Shown here: piece by piece, positions 38,931 to 48,690 of the stretch
Numbering within the stretch: position 1 is the first letter of the stretch
How the letters are laid out: every line of letters starts with the position of its first letter
Assembly (NCBI RefSeq): GCF_003208175.1
Contig: NZ_QKMR01000003.1
Coordinates: 62,001-126,000, forward strand
Direction of reading: 5' to 3'
Source of the DNA: Ruminiclostridium sufflavum DSM 19573
Lineage (GTDB): Bacteria; Bacillota; Clostridia; Acetivibrionales; DSM-1351
DNA length: 64,000 bases
The notes under the pieces: generated by a model
The model's input: the letters and a program-made list of their open reading frames with translations, nothing else
Told to the model about the DNA's origin: nothing
Database searches by the model: none
Position numbers and translations under genes: made by a program

Positions 38931-40610
38931 CTAGCAATCAACTACATCACACAAGGCTGCTCCTGGCGGAACTATCGGGGATACCTTGTCATCCTTGTCA
39001 ATAGCAAAGTTTATAAGAACAGGCGTATCAGTCTCAGCCAACGCACTGGTTATCGCAGCATCCACCTCTTCGGGACGTTTTACATTTATGCCTTTCGCAC
39101 CAAAGGCATTCGCCAGTGCGGCAAAATCTGTTCCCCTGTCAATAGAGGTCTGGCTGAATCTGCTGTCAAAAAACAATTCCTGCCATTGTCTGACCATACC
39201 CAGCGCCCTGTTATTAAAAAGCGCTATTATTATGGGAAGCTTATATTCAACTGCCGTAGCCAGCTCATTCAAATTCATTCTAAAGCTCCCGTCGCCTGCA
39301 ATATTGATAACCTTTTTATCCGGTCTGCCCAATTGAGCCCCTATACATGCTCCCAGACCGTATCCCATGGTCCCCAGTCCGCCTGAGGATATAAACTGCC
39401 TGAAATTGCTGTAATTATAGTACTGAGCCGCCCACATCTGGTGCTGGCCAACCTCGGTGGTAATAACAGCCTCTCCCTTGGTTAATTCGTATAACCTCTC
39501 GACAATGTACTGAGGGCGGATAATTTCATCAGAATAAGCGTATCTGAGCGGATATTTCTCTTTCCATTCATTAATCCTGCTTATCCATACGGTGTTGCTC
39601 CTTGAGACAATTCCCGCCTGCATAACCTTCAATATCTTTTTTATATCTCCCACAAGAGGGAAATCAACATTTAAATTTTTGCCTACCTCAGCACTGTCTA
39701 TGTCAATATGCATTATTTTTGCTTCCGGCGCAAAGCCGCTTACTTTACTGATAATTCTGTCACTGAAGCGGTTCCCTATAGCTATTACAAGGTCAGAGCT
39801 GTGAAAGGCATAATTTGATGTTTTTGTGCCATGCATTCCAACCATTCCCATAAACAGCTTGTGTGTACCCGGGAAAGTCCCCATTCCCATAAGCGATGTA
39901 CTTACCGGTATGTCAGCCCATTCCGCCAGATAAAGCACTTCCGCTTCAGCTCCTGCTATTCCCGCACCGGCTCCGGATAATATAACAGGCCTGCTTGCAT
40001 TATTAATTGCAGCAATTGCCTCGGCTATTTCCTCACTGCTTACATTATGATACTTTGTACTGACATAGTCGGATTTATCAGGCTTTTTAGGAGTATATTC
40101 CACTATTGCGGCAGTAACATCCTTGCATACATCCACCAAAACAGGCCCCGGCCTCCCTTCTCTGGCAATGGCAAAGGCTTCTCTCATCGTATCAGCCAAA
40201 TGTGAAATATCCTTGACTATATAATTATGTTTTGTTATAGGCATTGTTATTCCGGTAATGTCAACCTCCTGAAAGGAATCCTTTCCCAGCAGGTTAGTAG
40301 GCACCTGCCCCGTAATTGCCACCATTGGGACAGAGTCCATATAAGCTGTTGCAATTCCAGTCACAAGATTAGTTGCTCCGGGTCCCGAGGTTGCTATACA
40401 AACTCCTACCTTACCTGTTGCTCTCGCATATCCGTCTGCGGCATGAGATGCACCCTGCTCATGAGATGTAAGTATATGAGTAATCTCATTTCTCGCCCTA
40501 TACAAAGCATCGTAAATAATTATAGCCTGCCCTCCCGGATAACCAAATACAGTATCAACGCCCTGCTCTTTCAAACATTCTATAATAACATCAGCACCTG
40601 ATAGCTTCAT
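38931..40610 (-). CDS. ilvB: Acetolactate synthase large (catalytic) subunit
   Basis: 559 residues with the three-domain thiamine-diphosphate fold. The catalytic Glu51 is in TSHEQGA, the FAD-type middle domain runs from about 190, and the TPP/Mg motif is GDGSFRMN near residue 435. It condenses two pyruvates to 2-acetolactate, or pyruvate and 2-oxobutyrate to acetohydroxybutyrate, for valine, leucine and isoleucine. It follows ilvD in the same operon (78-nt gap). The small regulatory subunit gene ilvN is not adjacent. The FAD-binding pattern and biosynthetic neighbour argue for an anabolic enzyme rather than catabolic AlsS. ATG with a GGGGAGATGA leader. Confidence 0.94.
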   Translation of the reverse strand: MKLSGADVIIECLKEQGVDTVFGYPGGQAIIIYDALYRARNEITHILTSHEQGASHAADGYARATGKVGVCIATSGPGATNLVTGIATAYMDSVPMVAITGQVPTNLLGKDSFQEVDITGITMPITKHNYIVKDISHLADTMREAFAIAREGRPGPVLVDVCKDVTAAIVEYTPKKPDKSDYVSTKYHNVSSEEIAEAIAAINNASRPVILSGAGAGIAGAEAEVLYLAEWADIPVSTSLMGMGTFPGTHKLFMGMVGMHGTKTSNYAFHSSDLVIAIGNRFSDRIISKVSGFAPEAKIMHIDIDSAEVGKNLNVDFPLVGDIKKILKVMQAGIVSRSNTVWISRINEWKEKYPLRYAYSDEIIRPQYIVERLYELTKGEAVITTEVGQHQMWAAQYYNYSNFRQFISSGGLGTMGYGLGACIGAQLGRPDKKVINIAGDGSFRMNLNELATAVEYKLPIIIALFNNRALGMVRQWQELFFDSRFSQTSIDRGTDFAALANAFGAKGINVKRPEEVDAAITSALAETDTPVLINFAIDKDDKVSPIVPPGAALCDVVDC

Positions 40611-40688
40611 ACGCTTATCATCTCCCCTTACATATAAGAAATATCAGCTGCGGAAAGCTCTTCTCAGCAATGCCTTCCGTAACCCTTT

Positions 40689-42347
40689 TCACTTCAACAC
40701 AGCTCCTGTACTTGCGGATGTAACCATTCTTGCATATCTTCCCAAATAACCGGACGTTATCTTGGGTGCAGGTGCTGTCCAGCTCTCTTTCCTCCTGCTC
40801 AGCTCCTCCTGCGGCACCTCAACATTCAAAGCTCCTGAAGGAATATCAATACTTACGATATCTCCTTCCTGTATCAGCGCTATAGGGCCACCCTCCATCG
40901 CTTCCGGAGACACATGTCCTATCGACGCACCTCTTGATGCACCTGAAAATCTGCCGTCTGTGATAAGTGCCACATCACAGTCCAGTCCCATACCCGCTAT
41001 TGCGGAAGTCGGTCCCAGCATTTCTCTCATTCCGGGTCCTCCCTTAGGGCCTTCATACCGTATTATAACTACATCACCCTTAACTATTCCGCTGCTGTAA
41101 ATTGCCTTGATAGCGTCATCCTCACTGTCAAATACCCTTGCAGGGCCTCTGTGCACCAGCATGGAATCTGCAACGGCAGACCTTTTGACAACAGCACCGT
41201 CAGGTGCTATATTCCCTCTCAGCACTGCTATACCGCCTGTATTGCTATATGGAGCATCAATGCTTTTAATGACATTGCTGTCTTTAATTTTTGCATTTTG
41301 AATATTCTCTTTAACAGTCTTTCCTGTAGCTGTAATCAGACCGGTGTGCAGCAAGCCTTTTTCGGAAAGCTCCTTCATTACAGCCTGTACTCCTCCTGCA
41401 GCATATAAATCCTGAATATGGTACTTGCCTGCCGGAGCCAGCTTGCATAAATTTGGAGTCCTTGAGCTTATTTCATTTATTATGTCTAAATTTATCTTCA
41501 CACCCGCTTCATTTGCAATAGCAGGCAGATGTAAAACAGAGTTTGTGGAACAGCCCAGAGCCATATCTACCGTCAATGCATTTTCGAAAGCCTCCGGTGT
41601 CAATATATCAGAAGGCTTAATGTCCTTTTCAACCAGCTCCATTATCTTCATGCCTGCTTGCTTTGCCAGTCTTATTCTCTCTGCATATACCGCCGGTATT
41701 GTTCCGTTTCCTGTCAAGCCCATTCCAAGCACCTCTGTAAGACAATTCATGGAGTTTGCCGTAAACATACCCGAGCAGGAGCCACACCCGGGACAGGCAT
41801 TATTCTCCATATCGCATACCTCGTCCTCGGTAATTTTTCCTGCCTTGAATGCACCTACAGCCTCAAAAACACTGTTCAAGTCCAGCTGGTTTCCGTCTTT
41901 ATTCAATGAAAGCATCGGCCCTCCGCTGATAACTATGGAAGGAACGTTGACTCTGGCTGCTGCCATAAGCATACCGGGCACAACCTTATCACAATTAGGG
42001 ATAAATACCATTCCGTCAAAGCTGTGAGCTCTTCCCATCGCCTCACAGGAATCTGCAATGAGCTCTCTTGACGCCAAGGAATACTTCATTCCAATATGCC
42101 CCATAGCTATTCCATCACATACCCCTATCGCGCCAAACTCAACAGGTGTTCCTCCCGCCATTCTGATACCTGCTTTTACGGCTTCAGTAATCTTATCTAA
42201 ATGTATATGTCCGGGAACTATTTCATTTTTTGCATTTGCCACACCTATGAGAGGTCTTGCAAGCTCTTCATCCGTATATCCCATTGCTTTAAACAGGGAT
42301 CTGTGGGGAGCCTTTTCAATGCCCTTTTTTACAATATCACTTTTCAT
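40689..42347 (-). CDS. ilvD: Dihydroxy-acid dehydratase
   Basis: 552 residues, full length. The Fe-S cluster region includes Cys119 ([11 protein letters not shown]) and the CPGCGSC run at 185-191 (followed by SGMFTANSM), and the C-terminal part has the [20 protein letters not shown] block. It dehydrates 2,3-dihydroxy acids to 2-oxo acids, the third step of valine and isoleucine synthesis. It is the first gene of ilvD-ilvB. The ATG follows CAAGGAGGTAAGTTAT. A small hairpin ends directly at the ribosome binding site. No T-box was found upstream. Confidence 0.96.
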   Translation of the reverse strand: MKSDIVKKGIEKAPHRSLFKAMGYTDEELARPLIGVANAKNEIVPGHIHLDKITEAVKAGIRMAGGTPVEFGAIGVCDGIAMGHIGMKYSLASRELIADSCEAMGRAHSFDGMVFIPNCDKVVPGMLMAAARVNVPSIVISGGPMLSLNKDGNQLDLNSVFEAVGAFKAGKITEDEVCDMENNACPGCGSCSGMFTANSMNCLTEVLGMGLTGNGTIPAVYAERIRLAKQAGMKIMELVEKDIKPSDILTPEAFENALTVDMALGCSTNSVLHLPAIANEAGVKINLDIINEISSRTPNLCKLAPAGKYHIQDLYAAGGVQAVMKELSEKGLLHTGLITATGKTVKENIQNAKIKDSNVIKSIDAPYSNTGGIAVLRGNIAPDGAVVKRSAVADSMLVHRGPARVFDSEDDAIKAIYSSGIVKGDVVIIRYEGPKGGPGMREMLGPTSAIAGMGLDCDVALITDGRFSGASRGASIGHVSPEAMEGGPIALIQEGDIVSIDIPSGALNVEVPQEELSRRKESWTAPAPKITSGYLGRYARMVTSASTGAVLK

Positions 42348-42360
42348 ATAACTTACCTCC

Positions 42361-42379
42361 TTGAGCTTACCTTGCTCAA
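42361..42379 (-). promoter_or_regulatory. Hairpin abutting the ilvD ribosome binding site
   Basis: TTGAGC / GCTCAA with a 7-nt loop; in the transcript the 3' arm runs directly into AAGGAGG. It may influence initiation. The gap 42348-42655 otherwise has an AT-rich stretch and the cvpA-like gene terminator. Confidence 0.4.
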
Positions 42380-42513
42380 ATAATGTATTATGCTCACTTT
42401 TTCAGCTGTAAATTAATACTTGATTTTTGTATATCCAATAAGCTTGATTTAGCTTTATATAATTATTATCTATCAAAAATTGCCAAGTATTCAATAAGTC
42501 CGGTAAAACAACA

Positions 42514-42532
42514 GCTGGAATGCACTCCCAGC
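42514..42532 (-). terminator. Terminator of the DUF5711/CvpA gene pair
   Basis: Minus-strand GCTGG / CCAGC hairpin with a 9-nt loop followed by TGTTGTTTT, 124 nt after the CvpA-family stop codon. Confidence 0.5.
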
Positions 42533-42655
42533 CTAATTAAGAATATTGTACTATTTAGTTAAATTCATGTCTATAAAGAAAAAAGAAATGGATAAGAAAC
42601 ATTCAAAAGAGAATATGTTCTAAATAAGAAACATTAAGTCGGAGTCCTTGCAGCA

Positions 42656-43357
42656 CTACGAATTAAGCTCCTCCTCAGGAGCAATCCAGCTCACTATAAA
42701 ATTATTCTGGTAAAAGTAATTTGCAAATTTTGAACCCTCTATGCTTTCTATTGCAGGCCCAAACTTCGGAAACGCACTAAAAAGAACAAGCACTGCACAC
42801 AATATATAAATTGCAAGAATACCCTCTATCGCACCCAGAACTATTCCCCCTGTTTTATCAAGCTGCTTAAACACAGGAAGTCTTGATATTGTTTTTATTA
42901 CAACCTTTATCAAAGCCAAAGCACACCTTATTATTACATATATCAGGATAACACTCAGAATATTTATTACAAGCATTGCTATCTCGGAGCCAATCATATC
43001 CATGATTTTGTTTACTCCAAATATATCCTGTCCGATTATCTTATTATTTATGGATTCCTTTATGAATGCCGGAAGCTTCAATCCATCAATTATTGCCGTC
43101 CTTGCAGAGTCTCCGTTAAAAACGGCGGCATCACCCGCCCTGCCTTTGACAATACCGCTGATTACGGCAGCCTTTATATTTGTAAACAGCACCGTTTGCT
43201 GAAGAATGTCCGATATCACAGGATAAAACTTAATGGCAAAAATTACAGACAGAACATAAGAAACCAGTCTGAAAACAGAATACAAAAAACCGTTTTTCAG
43301 ACCGATAACCATGAAACCTGCTATAATAATAAAAACAGCTATGTCTGTCCAGTTCAT
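42656..43357 (-). CDS. CvpA-family membrane protein
   Basis: 233 residues with four to five hydrophobic segments: an N-terminal hairpin (IAVFIIIAGFMVIGLKNGFLYSVFRLVSY), then IAMLVINILSVILIYVIIRCA and GAIEGILAIYILCAVLVLFSA. The pattern WTDIAVFIIIAGF at the start and the LKNGF turn are typical of CvpA (colicin V production) proteins. In most bacteria their role is linked to envelope maintenance and is not well defined. It follows the DUF5711 gene by 14 nt, so they form an operon. Confidence 0.87.
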   Translation of the reverse strand: MNWTDIAVFIIIAGFMVIGLKNGFLYSVFRLVSYVLSVIFAIKFYPVISDILQQTVLFTNIKAAVISGIVKGRAGDAAVFNGDSARTAIIDGLKLPAFIKESINNKIIGQDIFGVNKIMDMIGSEIAMLVINILSVILIYVIIRCALALIKVVIKTISRLPVFKQLDKTGGIVLGAIEGILAIYILCAVLVLFSAFPKFGPAIESIEGSKFANYFYQNNFIVSWIAPEEELNS

Positions 43358-43371
43358 TACAAGCCCTTTCT

Positions 43372-44559
43372 CTATAATCCATCTATGTCCACCAAGGATA
43401 TAGTTCCTCCTGATATTACAACTGCCTCACTTTTACTGACAAGATAAACATCCTTTATCTCATTGAGGGAGGAATACTGACCAAGCCTTTTGCCTTTTAA
43501 CGTGTACAGATAAACACTTTTTTTTGTTCTCAAAACCATCCTGTCACCATACAAATGTATCCCCGTCACATTCTCAGGCTGGTCAAATCTGTATATTTCC
43601 TCGCCCTTCGTATTTAAAACCAGTATCTCCTGCTTTGTTGCACCGGAAGCATTTTCAAATTTTCCTGCAAGTATCACATATTTTTCAACGTTCGGGGCAA
43701 CACAAAAAATTGAATCGGCATTTTTCCTCCAAAGCTCCTTACCCTGCTTGTCCATGTATAGGATAAGATTCTGTCCTGCGGCTATTTCATTATCGCCGCT
43801 TGAAATCAATATGGGGAGAATGCTCTCAGCCGTATTAATAGTTGAAAACGGCTTTTCCTCATATATATTGTTAAATTCCAATTGTGTGCCCGCTTTTATG
43901 CTACTTGTGACGACCTTGCTTATAAGCACATCCTGCCCTTCATGTATGGTCTTTGCATCAATAACAATATCCTCGGCGCAAAGCTTGGTATACTTATCCG
44001 CACCATTTATATCAATAACCTGAACAGAAGATTTGTATTCCTTTGACTGTGTAACTACGGTGCAAATTCCGTCATTACTGACACTGGCATTTATTATCTG
44101 ATTGTCCAGCTTTTTTGACCATAGAAGAGTCTTATCTTTATAAAAGTAAATATCCCTTCCTGAAATATCGGCAACAGCCATATATTTATCTGATAGCCGT
44201 ATAACAGGTCTGGTAAGTGTAAATGCATTTTCCTGAAGCATTGCTCCTTTTTTATCATACCACTTTATTCCATCCTTTGAGATGGCAATAATATAATTTT
44301 TATATATTTTGCAGTCGACACTTCCGTCCTGAGAAAAGGATATTTCGGATTCTGCCCTGGCTTCCGCTTTTTTATTCTTTATAAAATTAATGGCATCCTT
44401 TGGTTGCAATGAAGAGAAATCGTATCCCGCATTCTTCAGGTAAACAGTAAATGCCACTATAGAAACCGCAATAATAAGAAGTAAGGAAACCGCTACTCCC
44501 ATGGCAGAGCTGGATTTTTCCACGCCTGAGGCACTGGATTTTAGTTCTGAATCATTCAT
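43372..44559 (-). CDS. DUF5711-family membrane-anchored beta-propeller-like protein
   Basis: 395 residues. A short cytoplasmic N-terminus rich in Ser/Glu precedes one membrane span (about 21-41, VAVSLLLIIAVSIVAFTVYL). The rest is an extracellular domain of repeated strand patterns, each around 40-45 residues (YIIAISKDGIKWYDKKG, YMAVADISGRDIYFYKD, NLILYMDKQGKELWRKN, EILVLNTKGEEIYRF, SVYLYTLKGKRLG), like PQQ/WD-type propeller blades. I recognise the family by this layout, and its function is unknown. It forms a two-gene unit with the CvpA-family gene. ATG after GAGGGGCG. Confidence 0.75.
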   Translation of the reverse strand: MNDSELKSSASGVEKSSSAMGVAVSLLLIIAVSIVAFTVYLKNAGYDFSSLQPKDAINFIKNKKAEARAESEISFSQDGSVDCKIYKNYIIAISKDGIKWYDKKGAMLQENAFTLTRPVIRLSDKYMAVADISGRDIYFYKDKTLLWSKKLDNQIINASVSNDGICTVVTQSKEYKSSVQVIDINGADKYTKLCAEDIVIDAKTIHEGQDVLISKVVTSSIKAGTQLEFNNIYEEKPFSTINTAESILPILISSGDNEIAAGQNLILYMDKQGKELWRKNADSIFCVAPNVEKYVILAGKFENASGATKQEILVLNTKGEEIYRFDQPENVTGIHLYGDRMVLRTKKSVYLYTLKGKRLGQYSSLNEIKDVYLVSKSEAVVISGGTISLVDIDGL

Positions 44560-44697
44560 GCTAATACGCCCCTCATTTTTTCTTTCGTATTAAAATTTTA
44601 GCACATGCAGATAATTATGTCTATTCCCCGCAATATTGCAAGCCCTCTTCAAAGAAATTGAGACAGCCTTGAAAGGTTCATATCTGATTTCTAAAAG

Positions 44698-45759
44698 CTA
44701 TGTCTTATTAACCAGCCGGCTTCTAATGAACTGCAGCAAAATTACAAACACCAAAAACAATCCGAAATATCCGAATACCGGATAAAGCGTTGATATCAAG
44801 CTTGAAAAGCCAATTGAAGACATTGGAATTACAAGAGCGCATAATACCGCCGCAACCAGTTTGTAATTTAAATTTAACTTTGTTTGTATTCTCTCTGTCA
44901 GACAATATCCTGATGTTATAGCCGACGTATACATGGCCAGGAGAAGGATTATACTGTATATATTTCCCAAAAGCTTGTTGTTGTTTTGAAGTATGCTTAA
45001 CAAAGGCATTTCAGCAGTTATTGAATGGGGATAGAAAAAGCTTAATGCCAGATTTAATATAAACACTGTTAAACATAGCATGCCGCCTCCCATTATACCA
45101 CTCCATGTACTTACCCTCCTTGTCTTTAAATATGGCAAAACTGAGGTAAGCATAACGGTTGACAGTATTGTATTATAGCTGACATACAGCATAGCTGAAA
45201 ATACCCAGTTATCAGTCACTCTTACAACCTTATCCGAAAGACTGAATACGGAAGTATCCTTGGTTACAAGTATGTAAACTCCCACAAATAATATGCCTGC
45301 AACCAGAAACGGAGAAAGGAAGGAGCTGAGAGTGACAATCCCCTTTATATTTGTCATTATTGCCAGCAAACAGGCAATAGCACTTATAACAACACAATAC
45401 CTGAATTCCAATCCCGATAATTCCACAAGGATATTAGCAAGACCGGCCACCATAACACTCATCACACATGACATAAACAGCATCACTACAAATTCCATCA
45501 ATCTTCCCAAAAAATAACCCATCATGGGAAATAAAAATTCATCATATGTTTTTATTCTTTCACAATAAACTCTGTCCAAAACCACATATCCAATAATTGA
45601 AAACAGTATCCCTGCCAATAATATACCAAAGAAGCCTCCGCTATAGTACTTGGAGAAAAACTGGATTATTTCCTGTCCCGATGCAAAGCCTGCACCTATT
45701 ACTGTTGCCATGTAAAGAAAGGCAACCTTAAATATATTACTCCATTCTCCCTTTATCAA
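44698..45759 (-). CDS. YkvI-family membrane protein (APC/NSS-like transporter)
   Basis: 353 residues, about ten membrane spans. The opening WSNIFKVAFLYMATVIGAGFASGQE is characteristic: an unwound first helix with GAGFASGQE, as in the LeuT/APC fold. The substrate is unknown. The start is uncertain: TTG at 45757-45759 is nine nt after GGGAG, but both lie in the terminator hairpin and T-tract of the preceding DUF4340 operon. The TTG at 45768 is an alternative. No ATG occurs before residue 17, which lies in the first helix. Confidence 0.82.
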   Translation of the reverse strand: MIKGEWSNIFKVAFLYMATVIGAGFASGQEIIQFFSKYYSGGFFGILLAGILFSIIGYVVLDRVYCERIKTYDEFLFPMMGYFLGRLMEFVVMLFMSCVMSVMVAGLANILVELSGLEFRYCVVISAIACLLAIMTNIKGIVTLSSFLSPFLVAGILFVGVYILVTKDTSVFSLSDKVVRVTDNWVFSAMLYVSYNTILSTVMLTSVLPYLKTRRVSTWSGIMGGGMLCLTVFILNLALSFFYPHSITAEMPLLSILQNNNKLLGNIYSIILLLAMYTSAITSGYCLTERIQTKLNLNYKLVAAVLCALVIPMSSIGFSSLISTLYPVFGYFGLFLVFVILLQFIRSRLVNKT

Positions 45760-45764
45760 AAAAA

Positions 45765-45843
45765 GCAACTCCCAACATAGATTTTATTAAGGTCAATTAA
45801 TATCCTACCAGTTGTCCTTTAATTAATTCTATGTGGAAGTTGC
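45765..45843 (-). terminator. Terminator of the Gld-like/DUF4340 operon, overlapping the ykvI-type start region
   Basis: Long imperfect inverted repeat: GCAACT with further arm at 45765-45791 and its complement at 45816-45843, about 28 nt per arm, followed on the minus strand by seven T (45758-45764). The 3' arm contains the only Shine-Dalgarno candidate (GGGAG) for the next gene, and the T-tract ends in that gene's likely TTG start. Confidence 0.75.
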
Positions 45844-45871
45844 TTGTTACATTACATTTTGTTTTGACTTT

Positions 45872-47263
45872 TTACTGCTTTTCAGCACTGTTTAATGCCT
45901 CGGTCAATTCTTTATATGTTGTTCTCAAGCCATCCTTTTCAGACAGCTTTGACTTTTGAACCACCTTATTTGTATATACGCCGTCTTTTAAAGCGTAATA
46001 GTAGTTACTGTCCTTTGATATCAAATCAACGGTAACAACCTTTGAATCCTTCATATGATACTTGATAGAAATCTCAGGAGTACCGGAAGGCTTGGCATTC
46101 ATCTCATACTTTTCCATAGTAATGCCTATCATGGACTGGTACATATTTCTGAACAGGGAATTCCCATTTTCGTTTTTCATGTTGGCATCTGTCCCGTTTA
46201 CCTTGAACTTGTCATCATCTGCATCTTCAGCTGTTGTAATATCACATACCGATTTCTTGCCGTCAATTAAGAGCTCCACCTTGCTTACATCCTTAATATT
46301 CGGTAAATAGATGAAAGAATAAATGACATCATCGAGCTTTGTATCCAAGAAGGTCAGCGGAGCAACGTCAACGGAAAACACGCTTTTACCTTCGGCATAT
46401 TTTGCATATCTGACAGTTCCTGTACCCACATAGCTGCCGAATAATATATTTTTAGTTGTGGAGGCATCTCCGTACTTAATGGCAAATGCAGGCTTATCCA
46501 GTCCGTATTTCACCAAATCAGAAGGATTATTGTCGATGACATCTGCAATAGTCAGCTGAGTAACAGCCTGAAGCATTTTTGTGACTTCAGAGGTCTCTGC
46601 CACTTCCTTTATCGGCTGTGTGATATTCATTTCCTGTTCAGAGACAACATCTACTGCATACTGCATTTGTCCATTCTTCTCATAGGAAAAGGTTTTAAGA
46701 GTTGCAGCATCAACAGGCAATATATCCTTTTTTACAAAATAGCCATAGGTAGGCTCAAATTTGCTGGTATAGTAAGTACCGACAATGTAGACCTTTGAAT
46801 CCCCTGCCATCTTGCAATACCTGCCTTCTTCCGTAGGTGTGTAAGAACCTACCTGAAGCTCCTTTGAGCTTCCGTCTGAAAGCCCGACCTTTATCGTTAC
46901 AGGCTTGTCCAAGCCGTACTTCGCCAAATCAGTGGCATTTTCCTCAATAATCTTATTGGCAATTATAGCAGACATATCTGTTGCGGCACCATTTGCGTTT
47001 AGATTATCAGCTTCAAATTCATATTTAGGCTCTATTGTCCAGTCAGTATCCTTCTTCTTTATTGTAAAAGAACCATTTGTATTATTGTAGGCTATTGAAG
47101 TAATCTTCTCCTGCTCTGATTTCATGACATAAATTGAATTATCAACTGTGCTGTCACTGACTGCATCTGAATTTGCCGACTGCCTTTTGGTTATAAAAAA
47201 GTATGAAGCTATCAGCAAGCCTAAAACAACAACAAGTATAATCGCATTTCTATATAGCTTCAT
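45872..47263 (-). CDS. DUF4340 domain protein, membrane-anchored
   Basis: 463 residues: one N-terminal membrane span (about 6-26) and an extracellular part with two similar halves. Each half has an L-x-K-YGLDKP turn (ATDLAKYGLDKPVTIKV and PSDLVKYGLDKPAFAIKY) followed by an IxFG/LQVGSY strand, the DUF4340 repeat. The function is unknown; the family usually accompanies Gld-like ABC genes. It is the fourth and last gene of this operon, 3 nt after the GldG-like gene, and is followed by a strong hairpin. Confidence 0.85.
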   Translation of the reverse strand: MKLYRNAIILVVVLGLLIASYFFITKRQSANSDAVSDSTVDNSIYVMKSEQEKITSIAYNNTNGSFTIKKKDTDWTIEPKYEFEADNLNANGAATDMSAIIANKIIEENATDLAKYGLDKPVTIKVGLSDGSSKELQVGSYTPTEEGRYCKMAGDSKVYIVGTYYTSKFEPTYGYFVKKDILPVDAATLKTFSYEKNGQMQYAVDVVSEQEMNITQPIKEVAETSEVTKMLQAVTQLTIADVIDNNPSDLVKYGLDKPAFAIKYGDASTTKNILFGSYVGTGTVRYAKYAEGKSVFSVDVAPLTFLDTKLDDVIYSFIYLPNIKDVSKVELLIDGKKSVCDITTAEDADDDKFKVNGTDANMKNENGNSLFRNMYQSMIGITMEKYEMNAKPSGTPEISIKYHMKDSKVVTVDLISKDSNYYYALKDGVYTNKVVQKSKLSEKDGLRTTYKELTEALNSAEKQ

Positions 47264-47266
47264 ATT

Positions 47267-48685
47267 TTACAAGTGCCTCCTTCTATTCCATACAATAAAG
47301 CCTATAACAAATATCAGAATTGGAACGGCACCGATTAATATAACGGACATAACCTTAGCCTGTCCTTCAGTTGTTGATAAGCTTTTCGTTGAAACCAGTT
47401 TTGGTGATACGGCTGTTTCATCTGACTTGTCGGACATCCAGTTAACTATGGTTCTGGTAAAAAATATTTTGCCGTTTGAAAAATAGGATGCATACTGGCT
47501 TGATAAAGCAGCATCTGTCATAAAGGTTCCGTTTCCGAAAACCAGCACCTTGCTGCCGCCCGATATTTCAGAAGCTATTGCCAAATCAAAAGGTCCCTTC
47601 TCAACCGCACCCTGCTCCGCAATTTTATCCGCCTCGGCAGTATCATTGGTTTTAATCAGAGATGTGGTAGTAAGCCATTCCTTGGCTATCTGCAATATGC
47701 TCAGGCTTCTTGAATCAGGCATAAATACCTGATATTCGCCATAAGCATTAAGGCTTGCATTAATATCATTGGATTCTAGTGATGCTATAATTGAAAATTG
47801 ATCATTAGGCAGGCATCTGCTGCTGTCGGTTTCTCTTACCTTATCGTAATTCAAGCCAATATTAAAGGTTGTCAGAATTTCTTCAAAGTTAGTTAATTTG
47901 GCGGTTGACTCTACAGGATCAAAGAAGAATACTGCCCTTCCGGATTTCTCAAGATATGCCTTCAAAACAAGCTTTTCCGACTCTGACAGGTCTACCTTTG
48001 GAGAAGCAAATATCAACAACTTGCAATCCTCCGGAATGCTCTTCACTGTCATAAGAGAAAGGGTTTTAACCTCAAAATTATTGTTTTCCAATTCAGTTCT
48101 CATCTGGGTCAGATTGTTGGTCAGAGAATATTCATTGTGACCTTCAACAAAATAAGCCACAGGTGTGACATCTGCTGTTACAAACTTGACAGCACCTGTT
48201 ATAAGCGGTTCTGCCTTATAAACTCTGCCGTACTCACTATCTTCACCGTATAAATCCTGCGCGCTGAGCCTTTTAACCTTGTCACCGCTTTTGACAACAA
48301 AATCACCCTTTGCGATACCCTTTGTTTTATCCTTGTCCAAGAAAGTCAGTGTGCCGGGATCCTTATCAGGGTCAACATAGGTTACCTTGATACCATATTC
48401 CTTATACTCATCCAAAAGATTAATCATCTGTTTGTATTCAGAACCGCCCGGTATCATTCCGTCATCAAAGAGTCCATATATTGTTACATCTTTTTTAACG
48501 GCTTCTAATATTTTCTTACTGTCATCACTGAGACTGTACAAATTGTCCGAGGTCAAATCCCACTTAAAATCACCTAAGCCAACCAGCATATTAATCAATA
48601 CTGCAATAAACAATACAATAACTATTATAATTATAGAATTTGAACCATATTTAAGAGACCTTTTATTAATTTTAAATTTCCCCAT
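47267..48685 (-). CDS. GldG-family ABC system auxiliary protein
   Basis: 472 residues. One membrane span near the N-terminus (about 16-36), a long extracellular domain with the GldG/IFT52-like pattern (DSRSLSILQ, KVLVFGNGTFMTD, FFDPVEST) and a second span close to the basic C-terminus (VILIGAVPILIFVIGFIVW, RRR). In Bacteroidetes GldG works with GldA and GldF in gliding; in Firmicutes the homologous set is of unknown purpose. The ATG of MGKFKINKR follows AAGGGGTGATAAAA. The gene lies 5 nt after the permease gene. Confidence 0.87.
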   Translation of the reverse strand: MGKFKINKRSLKYGSNSIIIIVIVLFIAVLINMLVGLGDFKWDLTSDNLYSLSDDSKKILEAVKKDVTIYGLFDDGMIPGGSEYKQMINLLDEYKEYGIKVTYVDPDKDPGTLTFLDKDKTKGIAKGDFVVKSGDKVKRLSAQDLYGEDSEYGRVYKAEPLITGAVKFVTADVTPVAYFVEGHNEYSLTNNLTQMRTELENNNFEVKTLSLMTVKSIPEDCKLLIFASPKVDLSESEKLVLKAYLEKSGRAVFFFDPVESTAKLTNFEEILTTFNIGLNYDKVRETDSSRCLPNDQFSIIASLESNDINASLNAYGEYQVFMPDSRSLSILQIAKEWLTTTSLIKTNDTAEADKIAEQGAVEKGPFDLAIASEISGGSKVLVFGNGTFMTDAALSSQYASYFSNGKIFFTRTIVNWMSDKSDETAVSPKLVSTKSLSTTEGQAKVMSVILIGAVPILIFVIGFIVWNRRRHL

Positions 48686-48690
48686 TTTTA

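Noticed and set aside
42348-42655. T-box leader upstream of ilvD
   Set aside because: No T-box sequence (TGGNACCGCG) or specifier hairpin was found. Only a small hairpin at the ribosome binding site is visible.
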